NCBI GenBank assembly: GCA_010909725.1
Contig: JAACMV010000015.1
Location: forward strand, 806,001 to 870,000
Direction of reading: 5' to 3'
Source: Picochlorum sp. 'celeri'
Taxonomy: Eukaryota > Chlorophyta > Trebouxiophyceae
Length of the DNA stretch: 64,000 bases
Both the position numbers and the translations under genes were made by a program. Position 1 is the stretch's first letter. The number at the start of each line of letters is the position of its first letter. Below the pieces are notes generated by a model, which saw only the letters and a list, made by a program, of their open reading frames with translations, was not told where the DNA came from and searched no databases. This document shows, piece by piece, positions 53,480-63,601 of the stretch.

Positions 53480-53892
53480 TCATGCTCGATTTCTGAGCTC
53501 ATGAATGCGCTTTTTATCTGAAAATTTGAGAGCCATGGCAATCAGGTGATCACCTTCAGACTCTTCCAGGTCTGCCATCATTTCCACCCAACTCTGCACG
53601 TTTTCCAGTTCCTCTGCCTCATCAGGAGATATGGCCATCTGCAGTATCATCAAGCATCACATATGAATCACTCCCACCCTAATCTACGACACTGTCGTAG
53701 ATTTGATCGATGTTCACACAAAGTAGCATGATCACGTACATCGTCGTATTCCTGAGCGAATGGATCATCAGGTAAAGGAATATTAACGGGGTATGAGGCG
53801 TATCCACCAATGGTGGTTTTTTCTCCGGACCCGTGTCGTGTTGACATCCACGTCGATGGTTGAAACTCTGCTGCCTTTGGATTCAATGGCAT
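53480..53892 (-). CDS. 103-residue PAM2-motif protein, probable poly(A)-binding-protein partner
   Basis: Exons 53740-53892 and 53480-53638 (101-bp intron, GTACGT donor, phase 0) encode only 103 residues. The N-terminus MPLNPKAAEFQPSTW is a near-consensus PAM2 motif (LNPxAxxFxP), the peptide that binds the MLLE domain of poly(A)-binding protein. The rest is acidic and helical (ELENVQSWVEMMADLEESEG) and ends FSDKKRIHELRNRA. Plant PAM2 proteins of similar size include the ERD15/CID group, but the other blocks are not alike, so I do not assign a family. Convergent with SerRS (78 bp between stops) and divergent... from no gene; NAT10 ends 132 bp upstream on the same strand. Confidence 0.68.
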
Positions 53893-54024
53893 TGTTGATA
53901 GTTATATTTTAAAAATGAGTCTTTTGCTTGTAATCGAATTCGCGTATCATTAAGAATGGAGACGTTGGACGACCAAGTGGACAGAATGTAGGTCAAGGGT
54001 CTCGTCATTGCAATTGGGCGCCAC

Positions 54025-57000
54025 CTACGTCTTTTGCTTCTTCTTCTTCTTCTTCTTGTTTGATGACCCGTTGGCCTTCTTGGTGGTATCATCATGATCG
54101 GATCTCTTCTTCTTGTTCTTCTTCTTCGTAGCAGGCGTATCATCGGCATTCTGTGGTACTTTGACGCTGATGAGGCCACCAGAGGTGAGTTGGGCACCTG
54201 CAGCTGCTTGGGCGACTTCCTCTGCGGATCCTTTGATGGCGTACTGCTCAAGGTTGCCTAGTTCTTTCTCATACTGTTTCATTTGCTCATTGACTTCGGC
54301 AGCACCCTGTTCCAAGTCTTCATCGAGGTCGACAGCATAGGGTTTTAGGGATGCTGTTGTGGCCTTGAGGTCCTTGCGAGCGGGAAGTTTCCTGGCAATC
54401 TGGGCTTCCTTTCCAGCTTCCAGGTGGGAGTGAAGCTTGCGCACTGATTTAGAGAATAATGCAAGTACCTGTGTGACTGGAAGGCCGAGATCCTGGGCGA
54501 CGTCATCCACTGATTTGCATTGTAAACCCAGGGTGAGGAGAATTGCTGCCTGACTGTAGGAGAGAGTCGCTGGAATATGCCTCGAGAAATATGCCCGTGC
54601 TAATGATGGCATAAGATCTAGAATAAGGTGGTGATCGACTAGATTTGATGAATATGCCTGCAGTCTCTTCATGTCGTATGGTGACAATGGTTGCCCATCT
54701 GGGCGGAGCACGTGCTTTGTTGCCTCAACCTTTGATTCTTCGTCTGCATCTGGGTACCGTATGGTAGGGTCTAAGATGGTGAGTGATAATGCTGCGCTAA
54801 AGTTTCTAAAGTTTCCTGCCAAGAGGGACTGGAAGCGGAGCCTGAAATCTGCGACAAAAGGGTCTAGCCAAGTGTCTGATGTCAAGTCATCTGACCGCAG
54901 CGCTTGCAACATCAACACTGTATGTTCTCCTGTCACTTCGCTGGGTGTCTGACGCAAATACAGAGGAAGATATCCGTTTTTCTTCCAGAAATTGTACAAC
55001 TCCTGGGTCAGACCAAATGAGGTTCCAATGTAATGAAGAGATTCTGGGCTGCGATGGGGCAGATCTGTGAGAAGCGGGGGCAAATTTGACCGAGGTCCCA
55101 GCTCCTCTGAAAGCAGCGTCTGTGTATCATTATGTGAAGATGTATGATATGCCGCACTGGTCTTGACAGGAGCTCCATCTTCATCTTCACTGAGCATGGC
55201 AATGTCACCTTCAAAATACCTTTTCAGCAATGCCACTGCTCTAGAACCATACCCGGCTCTTGGAATCTCTGGATGTACTGCAATTCTGACAATTCGAGCT
55301 CCAGAAAGCCCTGGAAATTCCGAATCTTGGAATTGCTGGCCAACAGTCCATGGAATCAGGTCTCCCTGTGGCAGCTGTCCTGCTGCCAAGCTTGCCTTGG
55401 CAGTCTTCTTGGAAACAGTTCCTTCGAGAGCAATCTGTACAACTGCAAGAATGTCTGGCAGCGATGATGTAGACTCATCCACTGGGCCGAGAAGAACGTA
55501 GAGCTGATGTGCAGGAGCATCTGCCAAGAGCAACAGGTCATTTGGTGTGTTTCTGTAGTGAGATGATACATACAGCGACATGACTCGCTGTAAAAATGAT
55601 TCAGACGCAGCATGACCGCTGAAGAGGGTATCTCGTTCGACATAGTACAGGTCACACTCCTCTGGGTGTGGCAGCCTGCTAGGGACTGGTGGAACAAAAT
55701 CTGCTGCATCCAAGCAGAGGAGCTTATTCAGCCACGATTCGATCGCATCACCGGGAGCATATCTGATAGGTTCCTGAAGAACAATTTCCCTGAATGTTCT
55801 TCCACCGGCAGAAGTATCTTTGGAGCCATCTTTGTCCTTTGAGCTGTCCAGCTTGGCACCCTGAGATCGCAATTGCTGGATCAATTTGAGACTCAGAGAT
55901 CTTCCTGTGCCTTCATAGCCATTGACTGTCGAACATAAAAATATCAAATACGGACCCAGCATTTGCTTTACTATTGGAAGCGGGATAGCCGCAGCCTCGT
56001 CGATCACAAGCAGCTCAGCCTGTGCCAACTTTGCGTAATGCTGGGGCTGGATGTACTGGACAGTCTGTCGATGCGTTCGATACACATTCACCCGTACAAT
56101 TGCTTTTCCAAACGCTGGATTTGTACTCTCCACAAGATCATAATCTAAATGCTCTTTATACTCTAAATCGTCCAACCCTTTGAATATGAATTCAAACAGT
56201 GTTTTGAGGTTCTCTGGAGATGGAGCAGTCACAAAAATATTCGAGTACCCCAAACCAATGGCCCCAGCGATTGCAAGGCCGAGTGCCGCCGACTTTCCTC
56301 GCCCTCTTGCGGCTGTGAGAGCCACAGTGCTTCGCAGCGTCTTCTCTGATGCAGCGTCCAGGAAAGATACAACAGCTTTTCCTTGATCTAATGATTTGCA
56401 GCGCGACACTAGAGCTCCTGCTGGCTGAACATCTTCTAAACTTTCCTGCAACTCTTTTAATTCTGCAGATGCAGCCATTCCTTCTGTCTCAATCGCAAGC
56501 GAGCCATCTGGGTTCGTGGGAACAGGCTTGATGGACCGAATGTGCGAACTCGTAGGGAGAACATTCAGTTCATCATCCATCAAGATGCACGATGAGCATT
56601 TTGACAGAGATAACACCAATCGCTCATTGAACCTTGGAACTACCTGCTGATGCGATTCTGTCCTCAACCGAGCGTGAACATCCATGGTCAACGAGTACAG
56701 CTGCGTCAGAGAATCCAGCGACGACAGCAGAAACACAACAATACCGCCACCTTCCACCGTCTCCACAGTCCTTGCCAGCAAATTAGGAGTAAGTGCTTCA
56801 AAGTCTTGTAAGACGAGCATTCCATATGTATTACCAAGAATCTTGTGAGTCTCAGAGTAGTAACAATAGCGAATGTCGGTTGATGCCACAAAAAGAGAAA
56901 ATGGGTCCTCCTTTTCTGGGTCCAGCAGACCTCGCTGGGCCATTTTCTGAATTTGCTTCATCCTCTTCTTACGATGGGAACTCAAATACAGGTCATTCTT

Positions 57001-57242
57001 GTAACACCAAAGAACAGAAGGACGAGATTTGACCACAGTTTTTGAGAGCATGTAATGCAAGTTCACAACCTGCGACAAAACCGCCCATCCACATCATTAA
57101 AACAGCCCACCATTCCCAGATAACGCATAATACATACCTGATCTCGTCCCTTATCCCCCACAATGACGAAAAGTGAACGATGGCGTAATTTTACCCCATT
57201 TTCTACCAATGTTCGAATTCGAGAATCCACCTTTTTCCTCAT
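54025..57242 (-). CDS. NAT10: RNA cytidine acetyltransferase NAT10/Kre33
   Basis: Exons 57138-57242 and 54025-57069 (68-bp intron, GTATGT donor, phase 0) encode 1049 residues. Conserved throughout: N-terminal VKSRPSVLWCYKNDLYLSSH, LGNTYGMLVLQDFEALTPNL, Walker A TAARGRGKSAALGLAIAGAI (~290), VIDEAAAIPLPIVKQMLGPY, the GNAT region RIVRIAVHPEIPRAGYGSRA, and YLRQTPSEVTGEHTVLML. The C-terminus is a Lys-rich, nucleolar-type tail (KKKKKKKQKT). The enzyme makes N4-acetylcytidine in 18S rRNA and in serine and leucine tRNAs, using acetyl-CoA and ATP, and is needed for small-subunit maturation. Confidence 0.97.
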
Positions 57243-57405
57243 GTTCTATATATAACCAAGTTTTTTGAAATGCTATGAATGGCTCTGATCCAGATACTTC
57301 AAGATGACAGCAGCAATCGCATGCTTCAGATGTGCATGCTGTGTTTGCTCAAGATACCGTTGAAATGAATCAATGGTATTTTCCCGTCTTACAATAAATA
57401 ATAAT

Positions 57406-58758
57406 TTATTCAAACTGTTTCTTTGTGGTGAAAACAGAGCGCTTCTCCTGATCTGAGGTGCATCCAGCAGTCACTGGAACATAGTCTCCCTTGTCAATTG
57501 ATTTTTCAATATCAACTCTCAACTGCTCAATCTCCGAGTGCCCGTTCTTCTTATGAGCAACAAATCTGTCCGCTGCTTTTGTTCTATGATGGGGAACGTG
57601 GATAGAGAATGCATATGGATGGACTCTGAACCCAAAATCGAGCCCAACAAGCTGATTGATGTATGCAATCTTGTTTCCACCGTATCCAACAAACCTTTCA
57701 TCTGCATATGGAGCCAATTTCCGCGACAGCAACACGAACGGTTCGTATTTCGGCTCGTAATCGATCTTGTACATGACTGGCTTGGTCAAACGGGCCCACC
57801 GCGACGTGTTCGTGGGGCCATGGCCCCAGGGGGCGTCATGAGCATTAAAGTAATCCACTGCACCAGCCTGCCAGCTTTTCACGACCGCCGTTTTGCCATC
57901 CAGAACTAAATTTCTAGCATAATTCTGTCCAAGGATGGGCTCTACATGTCTATTTGTGAGTTCAAAGGCAGGAACAACGAGAGCTTTTTTATTGTTTGCA
58001 ATGCTGAGCATCTGGTCAAACACCAGAGGGTCTTTGTATCCCGGCTGTGGCAGCCCGAGCAGAGGCGTTGCTACGAAATCGACATCCAGCAAAAGAACCA
58101 ACTCTGTTCTTGCCAAGTCCATGGCTCTATTTCGGAGAGCGTTGATGCGGTAAGGAGTCGTCTTCTCATCCTTGATGTATTGTCCCACAAGTTCAATGTG
58201 CAGCTTGCAGGATCCCTGACGTTCCATATTAGAGTGGAAGCTCGAGATACCTCGAGTGATCTCTCCTAAAGAGCTCGAGCTTTCATACACAACAGGCTTG
58301 GAGTCCCTCTGTTTAGATCGTACTAGAGGCACATACACCTCGGCAACCAGAGGATCTGCCCATGTCATGCACTGGTTTTCAAGCATTGTCAATCTGTCAA
58401 CCGACAGATGGGTCAATAACGTCACGGATTCTCTTTCTATCGCATCCTTTTCACTCGCCCATTCATGAATGAACTCTAACGAAGGAACAGAGTCCTTTCC
58501 CTCAGCTGGAGCTCTGCACGGCTTCTCCAGAGCCTCTTCATTGTATGCCTGTAAACTGCCATCCCGAGAATATCCGAGCAACATACGCTGCTCCCCAGTC
58601 TCCGACGAAGTAGAATGAACTGACGCCACAACCGTCAGTGCCACATTTGACCCATCAATCGCCATCCACAGGAACGGCGACACCAGAATCAGACCAAGCA
58701 TCACCAGAACTGAAAGCCGGTACATTGAGATTCCCATCTGATCCGCCTTCTTCTCCAT
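57406..58758 (-). CDS. Type II membrane glycosyltransferase, GT49 (LARGE/B4GAT1-like)
   Basis: Single exon of 450 residues. A cytosolic N-tail of ~13 residues is followed by a signal anchor (LSVLVMLGLILVSPFLWMAI). The GT49 catalytic domain shows RINALRNRAMDLARTELVLL and the metal-binding DXD in LLLDVDFV, then QAGAVDYFNAHDAPWGHGPT, and PYADERFVGYGGNKIAYINQ, GLDFGFRVHPYAFSIHVPHH. Family members add glucuronic acid or xylose to glycoproteins in the Golgi; here wall or flagellar glycoproteins may be targets, which is inference. TGTAA (minus) at 57389-57393. Upstream is a 690-bp gap shared with the divergent CDPK. Confidence 0.92.
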   Translation of the reverse strand: MEKKADQMGISMYRLSVLVMLGLILVSPFLWMAIDGSNVALTVVASVHSTSSETGEQRMLLGYSRDGSLQAYNEEALEKPCRAPAEGKDSVPSLEFIHEWASEKDAIERESVTLLTHLSVDRLTMLENQCMTWADPLVAEVYVPLVRSKQRDSKPVVYESSSSLGEITRGISSFHSNMERQGSCKLHIELVGQYIKDEKTTPYRINALRNRAMDLARTELVLLLDVDFVATPLLGLPQPGYKDPLVFDQMLSIANNKKALVVPAFELTNRHVEPILGQNYARNLVLDGKTAVVKSWQAGAVDYFNAHDAPWGHGPTNTSRWARLTKPVMYKIDYEPKYEPFVLLSRKLAPYADERFVGYGGNKIAYINQLVGLDFGFRVHPYAFSIHVPHHRTKAADRFVAHKKNGHSEIEQLRVDIEKSIDKGDYVPVTAGCTSDQEKRSVFTTKKQFE

Positions 58759-59448
58759 TATATCAATAAATACCTATTCTTTACTGTAAAAAGAGTATTT
58801 CTGTACTGTATCTGGTAGTTTAACAGCATTCGTCGCTGTTCAGATCTTGTTCGAATGGCTCTGACTTGAATGTGACATGTGCCGCCAGATACACGCCTGA
58901 TACACCAGAAAAAGTCAAATCTATAATCCTCTGATAAAATGTGTAAAATATATTATTATATTGCCGCTCTGGGAAATGGCTGTTCATACAATGTTCCAGC
59001 TACAGCATTGACTGCCATTGCTGGAGCAGATACCTCCTTCCCCTGGGATGAAGGCGCCACTTTTTAAAGTTTTATTAAGGACCAACGTCGACAGTCGCGT
59101 GACCAAGGTGGCTTTGTTTTCGCCAGGACGAGTGTGAATCCATTTCAAATGAAAAGTTGAGACGAAAAGCGATCACTGAGATCGATCTCGACAGGTGTGT
59201 TAGGAAACAAGTTGTGATTGCTCCTCATGTTATGAATTCGTTGAAACCTGGACAATATCTCTCGTTCTTCATCGTCTTTGTTTTTTAAGAACTTATTTGT
59301 AAATCCAGGTAACATATTTGTATACTCTACTCTAGGCAGGGGCGTATTGTCCTTCTCGAGACCGGAATTCGCTGTCGGAACGGAGATACGTCACCTGTGG
59401 CCTAGGCCAGGCATCACATTTAATAAATACTGAATTAGATCATCTGTG
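58759..59448. promoter_or_regulatory. Long divergent region without a firm gene
   Basis: 690 bp between the divergent GT49 and CDPK genes. A minus frame of ~35 codons around 58970-59060 (ending EQPFPRAAI) looks protein-like, but it is preceded by a stop and has no domain. A (T)n/GC mixture with GGCGCCACTTTTTAAAG at ~59053 resembles an E2F-related box. No RNA gene is recognisable. Confidence 0.3.
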
Positions 59449-61494
59449 ATGGTAGTAATTGCTGGATTGCATCATCGAGGGCATTCGTGCTCGCTGGTGA
59501 GCGAGTACATGCCACGTGCGCACCAGCAGTTGAGCAAAACCAAGGGCGCTTGGAGGAGCCGGGGAGGATGTCGATCTGGTAGACGTGTGGCTGTGGATCA
59601 GAGGAAGTGCATTGTATATTGCTTACATGCGGATTATAGTGCCAAGGCTGGGGATTCTGATGTGCTCCAAAAGCCTCTAAAGTGTGAGTTGTCACCATCA
59701 GAGGTACGGAATGTGTTTGGATTTGGGAGGAACATCAGGGATAAATATACTCTTGAGGAGGTTCTCGGAGCAGGAAGTTTTGGTGTAGTACGTAGATGTA
59801 CGGAAAAGGTGACGGGGAAGATGTACGCAGTAAAGTCAATACCAAAAATGCCAAAGAATCACAAGTGCACCCCAAGGTATTTGCTCAAACTTCAGACAGA
59901 GGTGGATGCGATGGGTCAAATTGGGTCTTCGCTGGATGCGGTGTATTTGAAAGATGTGTTTGAAGATGATGCTGCGTTGCATTTGGTAATGGAATTGTGC
60001 GAGGGGGGGTCTGTATTGGACAGGCTGAAGACGGGAGAGTATAGTGAACGCCAGGTGGCCCATATCATGCGATCGGTGCTGCGGTTTCTTAGCCAGTGCC
60101 ATTCGAAAGGAATTGTATATAGAGATGTGAAGCCAGAGAACTTCATGTTGTTGCATAAAAGCCGGCAGGAGGAGGAAAGGAAGAAGAGAAGGAAGAGCAA
60201 GAATGTTGGCCCAGGAAGAAAGTTGTGGAAAAGTTTTTCTCATGCTATTGGCATGCAAGATGATGAGTCCGATGGAAGTAGCCAGGACGAGGGTGATGAT
60301 GTGTTGCAGAATAAATACACGCGTAGCACAGTACATGATGAGTACAGCATGGACCATGAACTGATGGTGAAGGCAACTGATTTTGGGTTGTCCATTCGCC
60401 ATCGTGGAGATGAGCCTCCTTTGAAATCCAGGAGTGGAACACCTGCATACATGGCGCCAGAAGTCATTCGTCAGTCGTATACTGAGAAGGCTGACATCTG
60501 GTCTGCTGGAATCATGATGTATCAGCTATTGACCGGAAAGTTTCCATTCTGGGAGAATGTGAGAGACTGCACTCTGCAGCAGGTTTGGAAGTCCATCCTG
60601 ACGGAGCGAATTGATTATGACGCTGCGGAATTATCCCATTTATCAAGGAATGCACGTGATTTGCTGCGTAAAATGCTGCATAGAGATCCAACGAGACGTA
60701 TTTCTGCCAATGAGGCTCTGAAACATCCTTGGTTGGCAGAGAAGGAGGCAGCTCCTGCACTCCCCTTAAGGTCCTCCGTAGTGCAACGATTGCAACGATT
60801 CGCCACGTATGGCAAGTTGAAACAGCTTGTTCTTCGGATCATTGCAGACGATCTCCATGAAGACACCATAGCCACGATGACAGGAGATGTCATGGTGGAT
60901 GCCGGAGCGACTGAGGGTTCTGTCGTCTTGTTACAGACATTGTCTGGCCTTTTTGACGAGTTGGACGTGGATGCTTCGGGATCTGTGTCAATGGACGAGC
61001 TAGTTTTAGGCCTGGAGCGCCTTGGATACGATGTAGAGAGCGAAGAATTAGAGCAGTTGATGGATAAAGTTGATTCGAACAAGGATGGCTCCCTTCAACT
61101 TCCAGAATTTGTTGCCGGCATGATTGACTGGCCAGCTCTGCAAGAAGACGCGCGATGGAACGTTTGGGTAGATAGAGCTTTTGATAGATTGGATAGGAAC
61201 GGAGACGGGTATATTGCATTAGATTCCTTGGAGGAGCTTATGGGTGGGACAATGGACCCCCTCTTCTCCAGCGAGGAATCAGAGAGGGCTGTTGAAGCAC
61301 GGACCATGTTGAGAGAGGCAGATACAAACGGCGATGGAAAAGTCTCTCGCGAAGAATTCGCAGACTTGCTCACAGCCGGGCCTAACCCAGATATTCTGTC
61401 ACACTATGACTCGAGGCTTCGCGGCTTCCCTACCGATTTAACCTCAGTAGACGCCGAACTGTTTCCAGAGGAAGATGACTGGAGAATGGGATGA
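59449..61494 (+). CDS. Calcium-dependent protein kinase with large activation-region insert
   Basis: Single exon of 681 residues from the ATG at 59449. After a ~95-residue basic N-terminal extension, the kinase domain (~98-440) shows the glycine loop GAGSFGVVRRC, lysine in MYAVKSIPK, catalytic loop GIVYRDVKPENFML, DFGLS and GTPAYMAPEV. Between PENFML (~232) and DFGLS (~308) lie about 75 residues instead of the usual ~10, with a basic cluster KKRRKSK and an acidic stretch. The C-terminus has four EF-hands (DVDASGSVSMDEL, DSNKDGSLQLPEF, DRNGDGYIALDSL, DTNGDGKVSREEF). It should be a calcium-activated Ser/Thr kinase. The extension may be a plastid or mitochondrial targeting peptide. The catalytic loop has Tyr instead of His (YRD). 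Confidence 0.93.
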   Translation: MVVIAGLHHRGHSCSLVSEYMPRAHQQLSKTKGAWRSRGGCRSGRRVAVDQRKCIVYCLHADYSAKAGDSDVLQKPLKCELSPSEVRNVFGFGRNIRDKYTLEEVLGAGSFGVVRRCTEKVTGKMYAVKSIPKMPKNHKCTPRYLLKLQTEVDAMGQIGSSLDAVYLKDVFEDDAALHLVMELCEGGSVLDRLKTGEYSERQVAHIMRSVLRFLSQCHSKGIVYRDVKPENFMLLHKSRQEEERKKRRKSKNVGPGRKLWKSFSHAIGMQDDESDGSSQDEGDDVLQNKYTRSTVHDEYSMDHELMVKATDFGLSIRHRGDEPPLKSRSGTPAYMAPEVIRQSYTEKADIWSAGIMMYQLLTGKFPFWENVRDCTLQQVWKSILTERIDYDAAELSHLSRNARDLLRKMLHRDPTRRISANEALKHPWLAEKEAAPALPLRSSVVQRLQRFATYGKLKQLVLRIIADDLHEDTIATMTGDVMVDAGATEGSVVLLQTLSGLFDELDVDASGSVSMDELVLGLERLGYDVESEELEQLMDKVDSNKDGSLQLPEFVAGMIDWPALQEDARWNVWVDRAFDRLDRNGDGYIALDSLEELMGGTMDPLFSSEESERAVEARTMLREADTNGDGKVSREEFADLLTAGPNPDILSHYDSRLRGFPTDLTSVDAELFPEEDDWRMG

Positions 61495-61525
61495 GTGTTC
61501 GTTCATTACAATACGTTTATATAAT

Positions 61526-62368
61526 TTAGTTCTGTGACCTATCGGTGTCAATCTTTGGACACACTCGCTTTGAATCAGATCCAATATTGCAGGCAGAGAA
61601 GCAGGGCTGATTGTACACGGGGTCCTCTTCTACCGGAGGAGGCGCCTGCCCAAAAATCATCTCACACTCGAGCGTCTCAAAGTCTGGGTTCATCGTCAAC
61701 GGCAAACCGAATTTCTCTAAAAAGAATTTTTGGGTGGGCAATTTGCACATGTTGGTACACATCCCCACACACCCAGAATTCTCCAAATACCTGCACTTTT
61801 TAATCTTCACGCCACTCCTCCAAACCTGCTTCTCGCCCTGAAACTCTATCTCAGCATCCTGGACCTCAGACGGCCCCACAAGCCATTTAAAACCCAATGT
61901 TGTTATCCATGCATTTATCTCTGCATTTCTCTTGTTCAAAGGAAACCATTTCTTGAACCTCTCAGGGGATTGTGGAGGCAGCAAAGAATCCAAAATTCCA
62001 GCGACAAGCTCTTGAACTTGTGCCGTATTTCTTCCCTTCATAATCTCCCGGGACAGCTCCACATACCCTTCATACGTGCCATCATACGGCAAGCCCCCCA
62101 GCTGCTTGGATGTGACCTTTGAAAAGTACCCAATCATAAACTTGCTCAGAATATCACTGTCATCATACACCTCCTTCGTAGCAAATGGATCTGCCACCTC
62201 TTGATGCTCCGATGATGCCGAAAACACCACGTGAGGGGCACCAAATCGCGTACGATGCCACCCAGATGGACCACACGTCCACACTTTGGCTACATGTCGC
62301 CCTTGCGCCGTGCCAGTCCGCACTGTAGTAGTCTTCGTCGACACCTTGGAGGCCCTCAAAACCGTCAT
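61526..62368 (-). CDS. D27-like carotenoid isomerase (DUF4033)
   Basis: Single exon of 280 residues from ATG 62368 (MTVLRASKV). The first ~60 residues are Thr/Ser/Arg-rich, a likely plastid transit peptide. The DUF4033 domain has its diagnostic cysteine block KKCRYLENSGCVGMCTNMCK then LPTQKFFLEKFGLPLTM, preceded by WLVGPSEVQDAEIEFQGEKQ and followed by FETLECEMIFGQAPPPVEED. The founding member, rice D27, is an iron enzyme that converts all-trans to 9-cis beta-carotene for strigolactone synthesis; algal relatives are probably carotenoid isomerases of unknown use. Convergent with the CDPK, 31 bp between stops. TGTAA (minus) at 61506-61510. Confidence 0.92.
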   Translation of the reverse strand: MTVLRASKVSTKTTTVRTGTAQGRHVAKVWTCGPSGWHRTRFGAPHVVFSASSEHQEVADPFATKEVYDDSDILSKFMIGYFSKVTSKQLGGLPYDGTYEGYVELSREIMKGRNTAQVQELVAGILDSLLPPQSPERFKKWFPLNKRNAEINAWITTLGFKWLVGPSEVQDAEIEFQGEKQVWRSGVKIKKCRYLENSGCVGMCTNMCKLPTQKFFLEKFGLPLTMNPDFETLECEMIFGQAPPPVEEDPVYNQPCFSACNIGSDSKRVCPKIDTDRSQN

Positions 62369-62808
62369 TTCTTTTTCTCGTCTCCTCACTGGCCCGATAC
62401 AACCTCAAAATCCCTTACCTGAGAGGTAGTCTGTGTTCGTCCTTGTGGTCCACACGACACGTCCTTCCCTGCTAGTTGACCTCAATCCCCGCACCTATGA
62501 GTCTCTCTGGATATTAATTTACACGTCGATAAAGTAGACAATATATTTTACTCTCTGCTTCTCCTGCGTGGAGGCTAGACTCTTTGAAAAAAAACAGATC
62601 TATATACGGAATCTTTGGGGTTGGTCCCATGCATTTGGGCATCGAGCACATCTATCACCCATTGCATTGGATACCTAAATTAACATTAACGAATAAATTC
62701 ACGTGTGTAATCAAAATCGCTGCAGACTCCAGCCTGTTGGTTCGCACGACACCTGCGAGTGCTACAGAGAGACTCACCGTCACGCATAGAGCAGCTGGTC
62801 GGGGGAGA

Positions 62809-63360
62809 ATGACCAAAATTATTGTTGAGAGAGTGCAATGTGGGACATTGCGAAGTGCGAATGAGCGATACTGTGGTACAAGTGGTCGAAGTGCATGTTG
62901 TAGGCATGTGCTCCTTCCTCGTTCCAGAACCTTGCAGGGGCTGGTGGTAGGAAAGGCGACAAATAATGAGACTGGAAAGGACGATAGTGAAGAGGCGACG
63001 CTCAAATATGGATTAGAGGCTGGGTTGTGGAAAGTTTTTACGTCACCGACAAGTGGCTCGGAAGGCAAGTCGAGGGGTGAGCAGGCCAAGGATTTGCTCA
63101 AGAGATATGGAAGTGCCTATCTTGTCACATCCATATCCTTTGCCATCGTATCGTTTGCCACCTGTTATGCTTTGGTGAATGCTGGCGTGGATGTGGCAGC
63201 AATTTTGTCAAAGGTCGGGTTGCAGGTGTCTGATACCAGCGAAAAGGTTGGGACATTTGCCATTGCATATGCTGCACACAAGGCCCTGTCTCCCGTTAGA
63301 TTTCCACCCACTGTTGCTCTGACACCTGTGGTAGCCAAATGGCTGGGCAAGACTGAATAG
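62809..63360 (+). CDS. DUF1279 (FAM210-type) membrane protein, plastid
   Basis: 183 residues from the ATG at 62809, whose context (gagaATGA) is better than that of an upstream ATG at 62629 in the same frame; the longer form would have 243 residues. The DUF1279 domain, residues ~90-183, shows QAKDLLKRYGSAYLVTSISF, AIVSFATCYALVNAGVDV, GTFAIAYAAHKALSPVRFPP and TVALTPVVAKWLG, with one or two membrane helices. The N-terminus is Arg/Cys/Ser-rich and fits plastid targeting. Plant relatives are thylakoid or envelope proteins of unknown function; animal FAM210 works in mitochondria. It is divergent from the D27-like gene. TGTAA at 63372-63376. Confidence 0.87.
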   Translation: MTKIIVERVQCGTLRSANERYCGTSGRSACCRHVLLPRSRTLQGLVVGKATNNETGKDDSEEATLKYGLEAGLWKVFTSPTSGSEGKSRGEQAKDLLKRYGSAYLVTSISFAIVSFATCYALVNAGVDVAAILSKVGLQVSDTSEKVGTFAIAYAAHKALSPVRFPPTVALTPVVAKWLGKTE

Positions 63361-63601
63361 ATTTTTGAATATGTAATGATGCGTTTGATTGTACTCTTGG
63401 ATGTACATGTGGCAGTGATCCCATGAAGGCATCTATATATAGCAGCATCGTACAGTGTCCTATTCGTCGTACAGACGATTCTTGCGTCTTGTGATGGGAG
63501 GATGCGTCATATCGCGCCGAAATTTTACATCGTAATTTTTAATTGAAAAAGTGAGAGACTTCGATTCAGATTCTGTATGAGTGTGTCGTGACGACGTGCA
63601 C

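Noticed and set aside
58850..58900. tRNA-like TTCGAAT loop in the GT49/CDPK gap
   Set aside because: The flanking bases do not form a T stem and no acceptor stem can be paired.
58970..59060. Short minus-strand peptide-like frame ending EQPFPRAAI in the GT49/CDPK gap
   Set aside because: Only ~35 codons after an in-frame stop, no acceptor with a pyrimidine tract in front and no downstream support.
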